Positions 26,496 through 34,145 of a stretch of DNA of 64,000 bases are shown piece after piece. The DNA is from Roseibium sp. Sym1 (GTDB lineage Bacteria > Pseudomonadota > Alphaproteobacteria > Rhizobiales > Stappiaceae): NCBI RefSeq assembly GCF_027359675.1, contig NZ_CP114786.1:620001-684000 (forward strand). The letters run 5' to 3'. Each line of letters begins with the position of its first letter. Position 1 is the first letter of the stretch. Below the pieces are notes generated by a model. That model saw nothing but the letters and a program-made list of their open reading frames with translations. It was not told where the DNA came from and searched no databases. A program made the position numbers and the translations under genes.

Positions 26496-28949
26496 TCAGT
26501 CATGTTTGAACCCGATTTGCCTTCCCAGGTTGATCGCCTTCAGCACTCCAGCCGGTTTCGGTGCTTCCGGACCCGTCCTGCCCTTTGTCAGCAGCACACG
26601 CCTGGCAACTCCGGGCGCCAGGTGAAACCAGTTGTCCTCCGGCACGTATCCCGGAACCCGAAGCGACACCGACTGCAGGAAACGCGCTGCTTCAATGGTC
26701 AGCCACCAGCTGTCCTCCCCGCCGGGCAGGAGTTCGATCTCGGGCGCGTCGAAATGCCTGTTTTGCCCATGCCCTTCCGGAAAATGGCAGGCATCGGCCA
26801 GCACCGCTCCGGTCTCCGGATCCAGAAGGCGTACAATCGTCACATCATGGGAAAGCGGTCCGAAGCGGTAGGCATAGGTGACGTCGAAAAAGGCGCCGAT
26901 CAGCTCGACCGCATTGAAGGTCTGCCCGCTATGCGGTGCCAGGACCAGGTCCTTGGCGCCGGAGACGACCGGCACCTGGCCGTCCTTCAGGCAGGCGAGC
27001 GTGAGCGTCACCGCCTTTTCCTCCGGCCGGTCGTTGACCGCGTGAATGGCAAGCCCGTTGGTGCCCTCGTCGGTCAGGGCCACCTGCAACGGCCGGAACG
27101 CGCGCTTGAGCGCGTACCAGGCCGGTTTCGGCCGGCCCGCCGCGTCGATCAGCCCCCATCCGGCGCCCAATGCCAGGTCGGAGAAGGTCCACACGAGGGC
27201 GCCCCGGCATGGCGAGCCCGGTCTGCGCCACTCGGCAAAGGTCCGTTCCATGACCTCACCGGTCACCGCCCGGCCGAGTTCCAGATAGCGGTCCGGATCG
27301 CCATAGCGCAGGGTGGCGGGGTCAATTCCGTAAAGCGCGTTCAGATAGTGGTCGCGCACATCCTCGAAGTCCCAGCCGGCGCCCCGGTCGCGCGGCACGC
27401 GCGCCTTCCAGTGCGGATCATGCGCCGGCTTGACCGGCAGGCCCTCGTCGAGGCTTTGCTGATCGGGAATGTTGGAAAAGGCCAGGCACTCGCCGGCAAA
27501 GCGGACCTCCGCCCGGCGGGCGTCCTCCAGCGGCCTGAGATAGGCCCCGACGCCGTAATAGTGGGCAATGCCCTCATTGGGCGAGAATGGCAGCACGCCG
27601 CCGCAGGGCGAATTGGGCGCATAGGGCACATCCACCCGCAGGATCGAAGCAAGGTCGGGAAGGATCTCCTCGCAAAGCGGCCCTTTCCAGCGCGCTTCGG
27701 GAAGCCCCATCATGGCGCCCTGCTGGTAGATCTCGCTGCCGCCGCAAAGGACCGCCAGCGAGGGGCAGCCCATGGAGACCGACAACTGGTCGCGGACCTC
27801 GGCACGGACCTCCGCGACAAAGGCTTCGTCCTTGACCGGGTAGTCGTAATTGGCGAACTGGAAGTCCTGCCAGACCAGAATGCCGAGTTCATCGCACAGT
27901 TCGAAGAAGGCGCGGGTTTCGTAGAGCATGGTGCCGCCGATGCGCAGCATGTTCATGCCGGCGTCGCGGGCGGCTTCGAGCAGGGGCCGATAGGTGTCGG
28001 CGTCTCCCGACAGGGTCAGCAGATCGGCATTCGTCCAGACCGCGCCCCGGCAGAAGACCGCGACGCCGTTGACCTCCAGGCCGAAGCCCTTGCCGTCGTC
28101 GCCGTGATCCGCCTCCAGACGCCGGAAGCCCGTCCTGCCGAGCGAAAACGTTTCTTCGCCGGCGCGCACGGATATCTCGTAAAGCGCGGGCGTGCCGTGG
28201 GTATGCGGCATCCAGGGCGTGACATTGTCCGGCCGCAGCGTTGCGGCAAAGGAGCCGTCCTCCTGAGGGGACATCTCCACTGAAGCCCCGGCGCAGGAAA
28301 GCACGGGAACGGCATCGGTGTTTTCAAGCCGGAGCGAGACGGTCAAAGACGCACTGCCATCCGGCGCCAGATCGGCGAGAACATGCCGACCGGCAATCCG
28401 TACCGCTCCCGCAGGCTCGATCCGTACCGCCCGGTAGGGACCGACAGCATGGATCTCCGGGCACCAGCCGGGCATGTGGCCCAGCAGCGTCGTGCGCACC
28501 AGCCGCAGTCCCTGGGAAGTGGCCAGCTGCGGTTTCCAGCGGGCGCGGGGGCCCTTGGCAGCCAGATGAGGCTCCAGCGCGCGGAAACAGATCTTCAGGA
28601 CATTGCTGCCCTGAAGTTCGACCGCAACGTCATGGCTGCGGAACATGTTCCCGCTCTCCAGGACCAGGGCGTCATTCAGATAGACTTCCGCGATGGTCGC
28701 AAGGCCGTCGAAGCACAGGTGATAGGGTCCCGGTTCCGCGTCGAACCGGCCTTCGTACCAGACATCCCTGTCATGAAGCGGGGCAGGTGCGTCCGGGTCG
28801 TAGCGGCCGGCCGCCGCCAGGGCGCCGGCAACGGTGCCCGGCACGCTGGCGGGCACGATGTCCCATTGATGACCCGTGACCAGGGGCGAGCCGAAAGCGC
28901 CTGCTTCGGTTACTGACAGTGTCCAGTTTATTCCGGACAAATCGATCAT
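26496..28949 (-). CDS. Glycoside hydrolase family 2, beta-mannosidase-like
   Basis: A large exo-glycosidase of the GH2 beta-mannosidase branch. It has an N-terminal jelly-roll sugar-binding domain (VPASVPGTVAGAL, FDGLATIAEVYLND), an immunoglobulin-like domain and a TIM barrel (GMNMLRIGGTMLYET, VWQDFQFANYDYP). The acid/base is Glu406 in CGGSEIYQ and the nucleophile probably Glu487 in FAGECLAF, counted from this start. There is no signal peptide, so it is cytoplasmic. I use the ATG at 28949, with AAGGG five bases upstream; an in-frame TTG at 28976 would add nine residues. It may recycle mannose-containing oligosaccharides linked to the neighbouring pathway. Confidence 0.85.
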   Translation of the reverse strand: MIDLSGINWTLSVTEAGAFGSPLVTGHQWDIVPASVPGTVAGALAAAGRYDPDAPAPLHDRDVWYEGRFDAEPGPYHLCFDGLATIAEVYLNDALVLESGNMFRSHDVAVELQGSNVLKICFRALEPHLAAKGPRARWKPQLATSQGLRLVRTTLLGHMPGWCPEIHAVGPYRAVRIEPAGAVRIAGRHVLADLAPDGSASLTVSLRLENTDAVPVLSCAGASVEMSPQEDGSFAATLRPDNVTPWMPHTHGTPALYEISVRAGEETFSLGRTGFRRLEADHGDDGKGFGLEVNGVAVFCRGAVWTNADLLTLSGDADTYRPLLEAARDAGMNMLRIGGTMLYETRAFFELCDELGILVWQDFQFANYDYPVKDEAFVAEVRAEVRDQLSVSMGCPSLAVLCGGSEIYQQGAMMGLPEARWKGPLCEEILPDLASILRVDVPYAPNSPCGGVLPFSPNEGIAHYYGVGAYLRPLEDARRAEVRFAGECLAFSNIPDQQSLDEGLPVKPAHDPHWKARVPRDRGAGWDFEDVRDHYLNALYGIDPATLRYGDPDRYLELGRAVTGEVMERTFAEWRRPGSPCRGALVWTFSDLALGAGWGLIDAAGRPKPAWYALKRAFRPLQVALTDEGTNGLAIHAVNDRPEEKAVTLTLACLKDGQVPVVSGAKDLVLAPHSGQTFNAVELIGAFFDVTYAYRFGPLSHDVTIVRLLDPETGAVLADACHFPEGHGQNRHFDAPEIELLPGGEDSWWLTIEAARFLQSVSLRVPGYVPEDNWFHLAPGVARRVLLTKGRTGPEAPKPAGVLKAINLGRQIGFKHD

Positions 28950-29041
28950 CCGAACCCTTTCAATCTGGTCAGGCAAGGAAACCCCTTGTCCTTTGCCTGG
29001 CGTTCAATCCAATTTCCCGACAGACCAGGCCCACCCCATGC

Positions 29042-29148
29042 CGTCATCCTGAGGAGGGCTGAAAGCCCGTCTCGAAGGATCCGCAGCAAGCCCCCTGGCG
29101 AGTGGCCCATCCTTCGAGACGGACCTGAAGGTCCTCCTCAGGATGACG
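29042..29148. repeat. Long imperfect inverted repeat, dispersed palindromic element
   Basis: The outer arms GTCATCCTGAGGA (29043-29055) and TCCTCAGGATGAC (29135-29147) are exact inverse copies, as are the inner arms CGTCTCGAAGGAT (29068-29080) and ATCCTTCGAGACG (29109-29121). The whole would fold into one long stem. Sequences of this type are common between genes in alphaproteobacteria. It fills the 239-base gap between the GH2 start and the DUF1839 stop. Confidence 0.85.
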
Positions 29149-29188
29149 CCTTGGGTGAAGCGTCCGTTTTTACCTTTGCAAATTCAGA

Positions 29189-30214
29189 TCAGGCCCCGGC
29201 GGCGCTGACGACGGGCGTAAAACGGGCGTCCTGCGTTTCTGTGTAGTGCCGGTCAAGCTGTTCCATCAGCCTGTCCCAGGCATCGGCGGCCGGCACCAGG
29301 GCTTCGTCCAGCCCCTGGAATTTCTTGCGCATCACCGCGCGGGCCAGCTTGAACTGAACCATCTTGCAGGTGGACGAGATGGTCTTGGCAAAATCGACAC
29401 AGTCGGCCAGTTCCGGGCGACCCTGGTTCACCAGCCAGGCCAGGTAGGCCGAGAAAAGTTCGAAATTTGCACCGAGCTGGCGCAACGTGTTGAAAGCATA
29501 GAGATGGAAGAAATCGAACTCGCGTTCGGACACCTTTTCCACCTGGGCCGGAAACACGCGTGCAAAGGCAGCCACCGGATTGTCGGCGGGCCGGCGTTTC
29601 AGGTGGTGGCGCAGCAAGTCTTCCGAGACCGACAGGACATGCTCCGGCGACGGCAGGACCTCCGGAAACTTCACGAATTCGGTATAGGGCAGGAACGGGA
29701 CCGCCTTGGCATGGTCTCCGCGCTGGAACACTCCGTCGAAATCGTCGCCCTCCAGGCGATGCAGACCGAGACCGTGGAAATACTCCAGGGTCCGCGCCTC
29801 GAGATCCATCCGGTTGACCGCGATCGTGGTCTTGCCGTGGGCCTCGTGATAGCCGACGCCGTGCGTGTCCGGCAGGAAGTAGCTGTCGACCTCCACCAGC
29901 GAGATGCGGCCACGCTCGATCTGCTGCCGGACATGGGTCTCGACCTTGTCATAGATCGCGAGTTCCGTGACCTTGAGCCCGTAGAGCGCTTCCAGGTCCT
30001 CGAGCGGCACCTTGAAGAAGGTGAACTGGTCACCCTCGAAATCCTGGGTCACCGAATAGGCGAGACAGGCTTCCGGCGGCAGGCCGAGTGAAGGCAGCAG
30101 CTCAATCCAGACATCGAGATAGCAGTTGGTTTCCGGCCAGTCCCGCTCCTGGGCATGGAGCGGGCTGCGCTGATAGGTCGCCGCGCTGAGGCGATCGAAG
30201 ACGGCTTCGCTCAT
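29189..30214 (-). CDS. DUF1839 family protein, partner of the amino acid:carrier-protein ligase
   Basis: A 341-residue soluble protein of a family without assigned function. Recognisable parts are YLDVWIELLPSLGLPPEACLAY, FEGDQFTFFKVP, EVDSYFLPDTHGVGY and a helical C-terminal half. From memory, the family is found beside carrier-protein ligases of the seryl-tRNA-synthetase type, which is the case here. The start is the ATG at 30214, with GAGGGA about ten bases upstream and 13 bases after the ligase stop. The frame extends to 30283 inside the ligase gene. It is the last gene of the operon. By context it could take the amino acid from the carrier or act as an acceptor or transferase, but that is a guess. 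Confidence 0.8.
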   Translation of the reverse strand: MSEAVFDRLSAATYQRSPLHAQERDWPETNCYLDVWIELLPSLGLPPEACLAYSVTQDFEGDQFTFFKVPLEDLEALYGLKVTELAIYDKVETHVRQQIERGRISLVEVDSYFLPDTHGVGYHEAHGKTTIAVNRMDLEARTLEYFHGLGLHRLEGDDFDGVFQRGDHAKAVPFLPYTEFVKFPEVLPSPEHVLSVSEDLLRHHLKRRPADNPVAAFARVFPAQVEKVSEREFDFFHLYAFNTLRQLGANFELFSAYLAWLVNQGRPELADCVDFAKTISSTCKMVQFKLARAVMRKKFQGLDEALVPAADAWDRLMEQLDRHYTETQDARFTPVVSAAGA

Positions 30215-30227
30215 CAAGCGTGTTCCC

Positions 30228-31139
30228 TCAAGGCCAGAGCGCCGAGCGCACGCCCGCAGGCCACTTGGCGGTATCAAAGCCATGGTGCCGGAACAGGGCC
30301 AGCGCCAGACGCTCCAGGCCGAAGCCGACGCAGGCGGTGTGGGCCGGCTCGCCGTCGGCCTGGCGGATGTCCCAGGCCTTGCCGAAATTGTCCATGTGAT
30401 AGTTGAAGCTCATGCAGGCGGTCGGGTTTTCTTCCGAGGTGATCGGCACCAGCATCTCGAATTTCAGTTCCTGCTCGCGCTGGCCGGACGCCATGATCTT
30501 GCCGGCGCGGCCGAAGAACGGATCATTGGCGACATCGACGTGATGCGGCAGCTCGAGGCGCTTCATCATGTCCTGGCCGCGTTCCTTCCAGGTTTCCCGG
30601 AATGCCATGGTCTGCTCGGCCGAACCGACACGGACATATTCGCGTTGGCGGAACATCTGCATCCGGGCCGGGTCCTTGGAGGGCTCGTGCCGGAAGCAGT
30701 AGGACTGCAGGGCGACATAGGCGCCGTCCTCGGCAAGCGGTCCGCGCCGGGACAGGATCGGATAGAGCGGGTAGCAGGCCGCGGGCGTCAGGGCCACCTG
30801 TGTCGGCTTCTGGTGTTCGGACCAGTCGTCGCCTGCCGCCATGCATTGCAGCAGGCCCATGTGGTCGTGGTCATTGCCGCAAAAGGCATGAACGGTGCCG
30901 GCGAGCTGCGGAAAGCTCTTCATGTAGCCGCTGGTCTCGAAATCCTGCATGGTCATGCCCGGCGGGAACACCATGGCTTCGGAAATCTCGTCCTGGCCGT
31001 AGGTCAGGGCGAATGTCTCGAAACGGGCAATGACGTCCTCAAATTCACCGCTGCGGGCATAAAGCCCGTCGACGCCGCTGTCATGCAAAACGCCTTCATT
31101 GAACAACTGATCGAGAAAAGAGACTTGCGCGTCCATCAT
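30228..31139 (-). CDS. Amino acid:[carrier protein] ligase (class II seryl-tRNA-synthetase-like)
   Basis: This protein has the catalytic core of an atypical seryl-tRNA synthetase but lacks a tRNA-binding arm. Class II motif 2 is at [11 protein letters not shown] and motif 3 at [12 protein letters not shown]. Cys (AACYPLYP), Glu (REYVRVG) and Cys ([10 protein letters not shown]) are placed like the zinc ligands that bind the amino acid in this family. Characterised relatives in rhizobia activate glycine or alanine with ATP and load it onto the phosphopantetheine arm of a small carrier protein instead of tRNA. That fits the ACP gene 1.2 kb upstream. The start overlaps the dehydrogenase stop as TGATG; a GTG at 31142 and an ATG at 31136 are alternatives. 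Confidence 0.88.
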   Translation of the reverse strand: MMDAQVSFLDQLFNEGVLHDSGVDGLYARSGEFEDVIARFETFALTYGQDEISEAMVFPPGMTMQDFETSGYMKSFPQLAGTVHAFCGNDHDHMGLLQCMAAGDDWSEHQKPTQVALTPAACYPLYPILSRRGPLAEDGAYVALQSYCFRHEPSKDPARMQMFRQREYVRVGSAEQTMAFRETWKERGQDMMKRLELPHHVDVANDPFFGRAGKIMASGQREQELKFEMLVPITSEENPTACMSFNYHMDNFGKAWDIRQADGEPAHTACVGFGLERLALALFRHHGFDTAKWPAGVRSALWP

Positions 31140-32320
31140 CACCCCAAAAGACTGGTGTCTTGTTTGTTGACCAACAGCATGGTCGACGTGTTGCCAAGGA
31201 TCCGGTCATTGGAGATCATCAGCTGCGCCGAATGGGCATCGCGCAGATGGCGGCCGAGACTGAACGGCGTGCCGTTCTTGTATCCGGCGATCCCGCAGAT
31301 CAGCATGCAGTGGTTGATGATTTCCAGGATGGTCTGGGAGGTGCCGATCTTGACGTTGTTCATGGCAACGGAAAAGCTCATGGCATTGAGTGCGTCGCTG
31401 TCGCCCTTGCAGCCCTCGAACTGCTTCAGGCCGGCGACAACATTGGCCTTGACCAGCTGCAGCAGGCTGGATGCCTCTGCAAGGCGCAGCGCACCGGGAG
31501 GCACCTGGCCGGGCGACTTGCGCGCGGCGGCCTTGACGAAACTCTGCGCCCGGGCCGCGGCGTCCGCGGCAATGCCGTACCACAGCGATCCCCACAGCAG
31601 ATGCGAGACGGCCAGCATGGATTGGGCAGCGATTTCGGCGAAGGGCCGCGGCAGGATCTGCTCGGACGGAGCTTCCGCCTTGAAGATGTAACCGTCGGAA
31701 CAGGTGCCGCGCATGCCGAGCGTGTCCCACTTGCTGGTCTGCTCGAGCGTGTACTGGTCCTTGAGGAAGATCGTCGCGACCTGGTCCGAATGCGCCGCGT
31801 CCGGATGGCGGCGGGAGGTGACCATGATGGCGTCCGCGTCCGCGCCGTAGGAGATGACGGTGGCGTCCTTGGTGAGCCGGGCCGTGTCGCCGTCAACCTC
31901 GATCGCGCAGAGCGAATTGCGCAGGTTGCCGCCGATACCGGCCTCGCTGGTCGCGGAGGCGATCAACAGCTGCTCGTCGCAGATCCGCTTCTGGAGTGCC
32001 TCGTGCCAGGCGCTGCCCACGGCATAGTCGGCCAGGCTGGCGATCTGGATCTGGTGCATGGCATAGGTCATCGCCGTGGCTGCACAGGCCTGTCCCAGGA
32101 TCGCGCAGACATCCGCGACCTCCGTAAGGCTGGCGCCCTCGCCGCCCAGTTCCGGACGGATCATGATGCCCATCAGCCGTTCGGATTTCAGGGCGTCCAT
32201 GCCCTCGGAAGGAAAGCGTCCTTCAATATCGACCTGATCGGCAAATTCGGCGGCGACCTTGGCAGCCCGTTTCGCACGGTCTGCCAGCGCCAGCGCAGTA
32301 ATCTTGGCTGCAGCGGTCAT
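31139..32320 (-). CDS. Acyl-CoA-dehydrogenase-like flavoprotein acting in a carrier-protein operon
   Basis: A 393-residue acyl-CoA dehydrogenase fold: an all-helical N-terminal domain with [16 protein letters not shown], a beta domain with [16 protein letters not shown] and [16 protein letters not shown] (substrate and FAD contacts), and a helical C-terminal domain ending [20 protein letters not shown]. The usual C-terminal EGT segment with the catalytic Glu is not seen at the expected distance after RDA. Placed between the ACP and ligase genes, it probably oxidises an aminoacyl or acyl group on the carrier, as flavoenzymes do with prolyl-carrier proteins. That role is inferred from context. 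It starts three bases after the ACP stop. Confidence 0.82.
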   Translation of the reverse strand: MTAAAKITALALADRAKRAAKVAAEFADQVDIEGRFPSEGMDALKSERLMGIMIRPELGGEGASLTEVADVCAILGQACAATAMTYAMHQIQIASLADYAVGSAWHEALQKRICDEQLLIASATSEAGIGGNLRNSLCAIEVDGDTARLTKDATVISYGADADAIMVTSRRHPDAAHSDQVATIFLKDQYTLEQTSKWDTLGMRGTCSDGYIFKAEAPSEQILPRPFAEIAAQSMLAVSHLLWGSLWYGIAADAAARAQSFVKAAARKSPGQVPPGALRLAEASSLLQLVKANVVAGLKQFEGCKGDSDALNAMSFSVAMNNVKIGTSQTILEIINHCMLICGIAGYKNGTPFSLGRHLRDAHSAQLMISNDRILGNTSTMLLVNKQDTSLLG

Positions 32321-32323
32321 GGA

Positions 32324-32572
32324 TCAGGCGGCCTGTTCTTCGAGGATTTCGGTCAGGGCAGCCGCGATCTCGTCGACGGAAGAAAACGACTTGCGGTTCA
32401 GGAGGTGCTCCGGGAACTCGATATCGAATTCTTCTTCGAGCGCCAGCATGACCTGCACGGAGGCGAAGGAAGACAGGCCCGCGTCATACAGATCCGCGCC
32501 GTCGGCAACGTCTTCAATGGCGACAGGCAGATTGCCGTGCTTTGCCAGGAGGGTCCGAATGGTCTGTTTCAT
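32324..32572 (-). CDS. Acyl/aminoacyl carrier protein
   Basis: An 82-residue acidic carrier protein. The phosphopantetheine attachment site is the first Ser of DAGLSSFASVQ. The following helix, VMLALEEEFDIEFPEHLL, is typical of ACPs. I place the start at the ATG at 32572 because AAGGA lies about six bases upstream; the in-frame ATG at 32587 has no site. It is the first gene of the operon and the expected acceptor for the amino acid activated by the ligase. It is not the fatty-acid acpP, whose usual neighbours (fabD, fabG, fabF) are absent. Confidence 0.9.
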   Translation of the reverse strand: MKQTIRTLLAKHGNLPVAIEDVADGADLYDAGLSSFASVQVMLALEEEFDIEFPEHLLNRKSFSSVDEIAAALTEILEEQAA

Positions 32573-32636
32573 AATAGTCCTTGCCATTGTCTATCGGTTC
32601 ACCGGGAACCTGAGCCTGAGTTCCGAAGCGTCATTT

Positions 32637-32661
32637 AGTGCAAAAAAGAATAAACTGCACT
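32637..32661. promoter_or_regulatory. Possible operator upstream of the carrier-protein operon
   Basis: AGTGCA at 32637-32642 and its inverse TGCACT at 32656-32661, separated by 13 bases, sit 65-90 bases before the ACP start in a stretch far richer in A and T than its surroundings (32633-32730). The position suits a dimeric regulator, but the arms are only six bases long. Confidence 0.3.
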
Positions 32662-32712
32662 TAAAGGGCATGGTAAAAAATTACAAAAGGAAAAGGATTA
32701 AACTTTTTTAAG

Positions 32713-32727
32713 TTAATCTCTCGTTAA
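32713..32727. promoter_or_regulatory. CtrA-type box TTAA-N7-TTAA
   Basis: TTAA at 32713-32716 and TTAA at 32724-32727 are separated by exactly seven bases, the consensus of the alphaproteobacterial cell-cycle regulator CtrA. It lies about 140 bases upstream of the ACP start and about 60 bases past the cytochrome b561 stop. The local A+T richness makes a chance match possible. Confidence 0.35.
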
Positions 32728-32764
32728 TCACTTGCTATCGCCAGGACATGTATTTGACCATAAG

Positions 32765-32783
32765 TCGAAACAGCTTGTTTCGA
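32765..32783 (-). terminator. Hairpin just after the cytochrome b561 gene
   Basis: TCGAAACA and TGTTTCGA form a perfect 8-bp stem with a three-base loop, six bases beyond the stop of the minus-strand cytochrome gene. No T-run follows, so termination may be weak or factor-dependent. Confidence 0.35.
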
Positions 32784-32788
32784 ACAGA

Positions 32789-33319
32789 TCAGATCATGCG
32801 GCTCAGAACACCGTCGCGGCGAACAAGGCCATGATAGAGCGCGGCGGCAATGTGCAGCAGCACGGCCGCCGTAAACAGCAACCCCAGGGCCAGGTGAACC
32901 TGAAACAGCTGTTCCGACAATGCCCTGTCCTTGGCGATCAGAGCCGGCATCGTGTAGAGGCCGAACACCGAGATCTTTGCGCCATAGGCGGACGTGGCCA
33001 CCCATCCCAGGAACGGATTGACCAGCAGGAAGCCATAGAGAAAGACATGCGTCGCCTTGGCGGCAAGTTTCTGCCAATGCGGCATGCTGTCGGGCAGCGG
33101 TGCCGGCGGGTGCGTCAGCCGGTAGGCCAGCCGCAGCACCGTCAGGAGCATCAGCACGATGCCGACGGAGCGGTGGAAGTCGAACAGCTGGTTTTGCAGC
33201 GCGCCGCCCTCGATGCGGATCATGACCAGGCCGGCCGGCACCATGGTCAGCACCATCAGGGCAGTCAGCCAGTGGATCGACCGCGCGATCAGGCTGTAAC
33301 GTTCGACGGCATTCGCCAT
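32789..33319 (-). CDS. Cytochrome b561 family protein
   Basis: A four-helix membrane protein of 176 residues that binds two b-type hemes and passes electrons between quinol and partners in the inner membrane. The ligand histidines are visible: RSIHWLTA in helix 1, FDFHRSVGI in helix 2, ATHVFLYG in helix 3 and QVHLALG / VLLHIAAALYHG in helix 4. AGGAGAGG precedes the ATG. It lies between the carrier-protein operon and the methyltransferase operon, 43 bases from the latter, and could be their last gene or independent. Confidence 0.9.
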   Translation of the reverse strand: MANAVERYSLIARSIHWLTALMVLTMVPAGLVMIRIEGGALQNQLFDFHRSVGIVLMLLTVLRLAYRLTHPPAPLPDSMPHWQKLAAKATHVFLYGFLLVNPFLGWVATSAYGAKISVFGLYTMPALIAKDRALSEQLFQVHLALGLLFTAAVLLHIAAALYHGLVRRDGVLSRMI

Positions 33320-33362
33320 TCACGCCTCTCCTCTAACGCTCCTGCCATCCTACGGGCAGGAG

Positions 33363-34145
33363 CTAGGGAAGCGCAACAAAATCGATATGGCCGACCATCA
33401 TGGAGAGTTCGCCGGCCCGGATCCTGGCCTGCCGGTCCTGCCACCAGGATGCCAATGCGTCCTCGGGCAGGCTCAACTCCCGTCCGACGCGCAGCCAGCC
33501 GGAGAGAAATTCCATCAGGAAATCGGCGGAAGCGGGCGTTATCTCCCAATCGGACGGACCGGACAGGACCTTGAAACCCTTCTCCTCGAACAGGGTCAGC
33601 GCCCGAGCGGCGGCGTCCGGGCCGAGCGCCGGGCCGAACCCCTTGTCCGTGCGCTGGTGCCGGTTCAAGCCCTCCAGAAGCCGCTCGTCCATCGGGTGCG
33701 CGGGCGCAAAGCTCGAGCGTCCGTCATAGGTCAGGCTGGCAAGAAACGGTTTCCTTGCCGCCGCCACACGCTCCGCCAGACGTCGCAGGAACGGCTCCGA
33801 CGCGAGATCCAGAAAGGCGGAGGTCGTCACGGCATCCACGTCTTCGAAGCGAAGCCGCTCGAGATCTGCTTGCAGATCGACCTGCCGGGTCGCGACCCGG
33901 TCGCCCCGGCGATCCTGCGCGATCGCCAGGAGGGCGGGATCGTAGTCGGTCAGCAGCCAGTCGACCTGTCGGTCCAGGCGCGGCGCGAGGGCGGCAACGG
34001 TCGATCCCGCGCCGCTGGCGAGATCGAGCAGCCGTACCGGGCCGGGCGGAAGGCCCCCGACGAAGGCGTCCTCCACGTCCCGATTGCGCGCGTCCAGGTC
34101 GAGAGGTTCGCGCAGGGCGAGCCACTCGGATGAAAAACCGCTCAT
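33363..34145 (-). CDS. SAM-dependent methyltransferase of the pterin-like operon
   Basis: A 260-residue class I methyltransferase. LLDLASGAGSTVAALAP is the SAM loop, WLLTDYDPALLAIA carries the acidic ribose contact, and VDAVTTSAFLDLAS is the motif after it. The rest fits no specific substrate family that I recognise. Its ATG overlaps the stop of the upstream glycosyltransferase (ATGA at 34142-34145), so the two proteins are made together; a methyl group on the glycosylated product is the obvious idea. Last gene of the MDR-PTPS-GT-MT operon. Confidence 0.75.
   Translation of the reverse strand: MSGFSSEWLALREPLDLDARNRDVEDAFVGGLPPGPVRLLDLASGAGSTVAALAPRLDRQVDWLLTDYDPALLAIAQDRRGDRVATRQVDLQADLERLRFEDVDAVTTSAFLDLASEPFLRRLAERVAAARKPFLASLTYDGRSSFAPAHPMDERLLEGLNRHQRTDKGFGPALGPDAAARALTLFEEKGFKVLSGPSDWEITPASADFLMEFLSGWLRVGRELSLPEDALASWWQDRQARIRAGELSMMVGHIDFVALP

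Noticed and set aside
25470..28283. Very long open frame on the plus strand (937 codons)
   Set aside because: It is antisense to the GT-A-like gene and most of the GH2 gene, whose translations carry clear motifs; its own translation has no domain and the composition of a GC-rich shadow frame.
32259..32711. Small basic plus-strand ORF across the carrier-operon promoter
   Set aside because: It overlaps the ACP and dehydrogenase genes in antisense and runs into AT-rich DNA that gives a Lys-rich tail; no ribosome site or motif.
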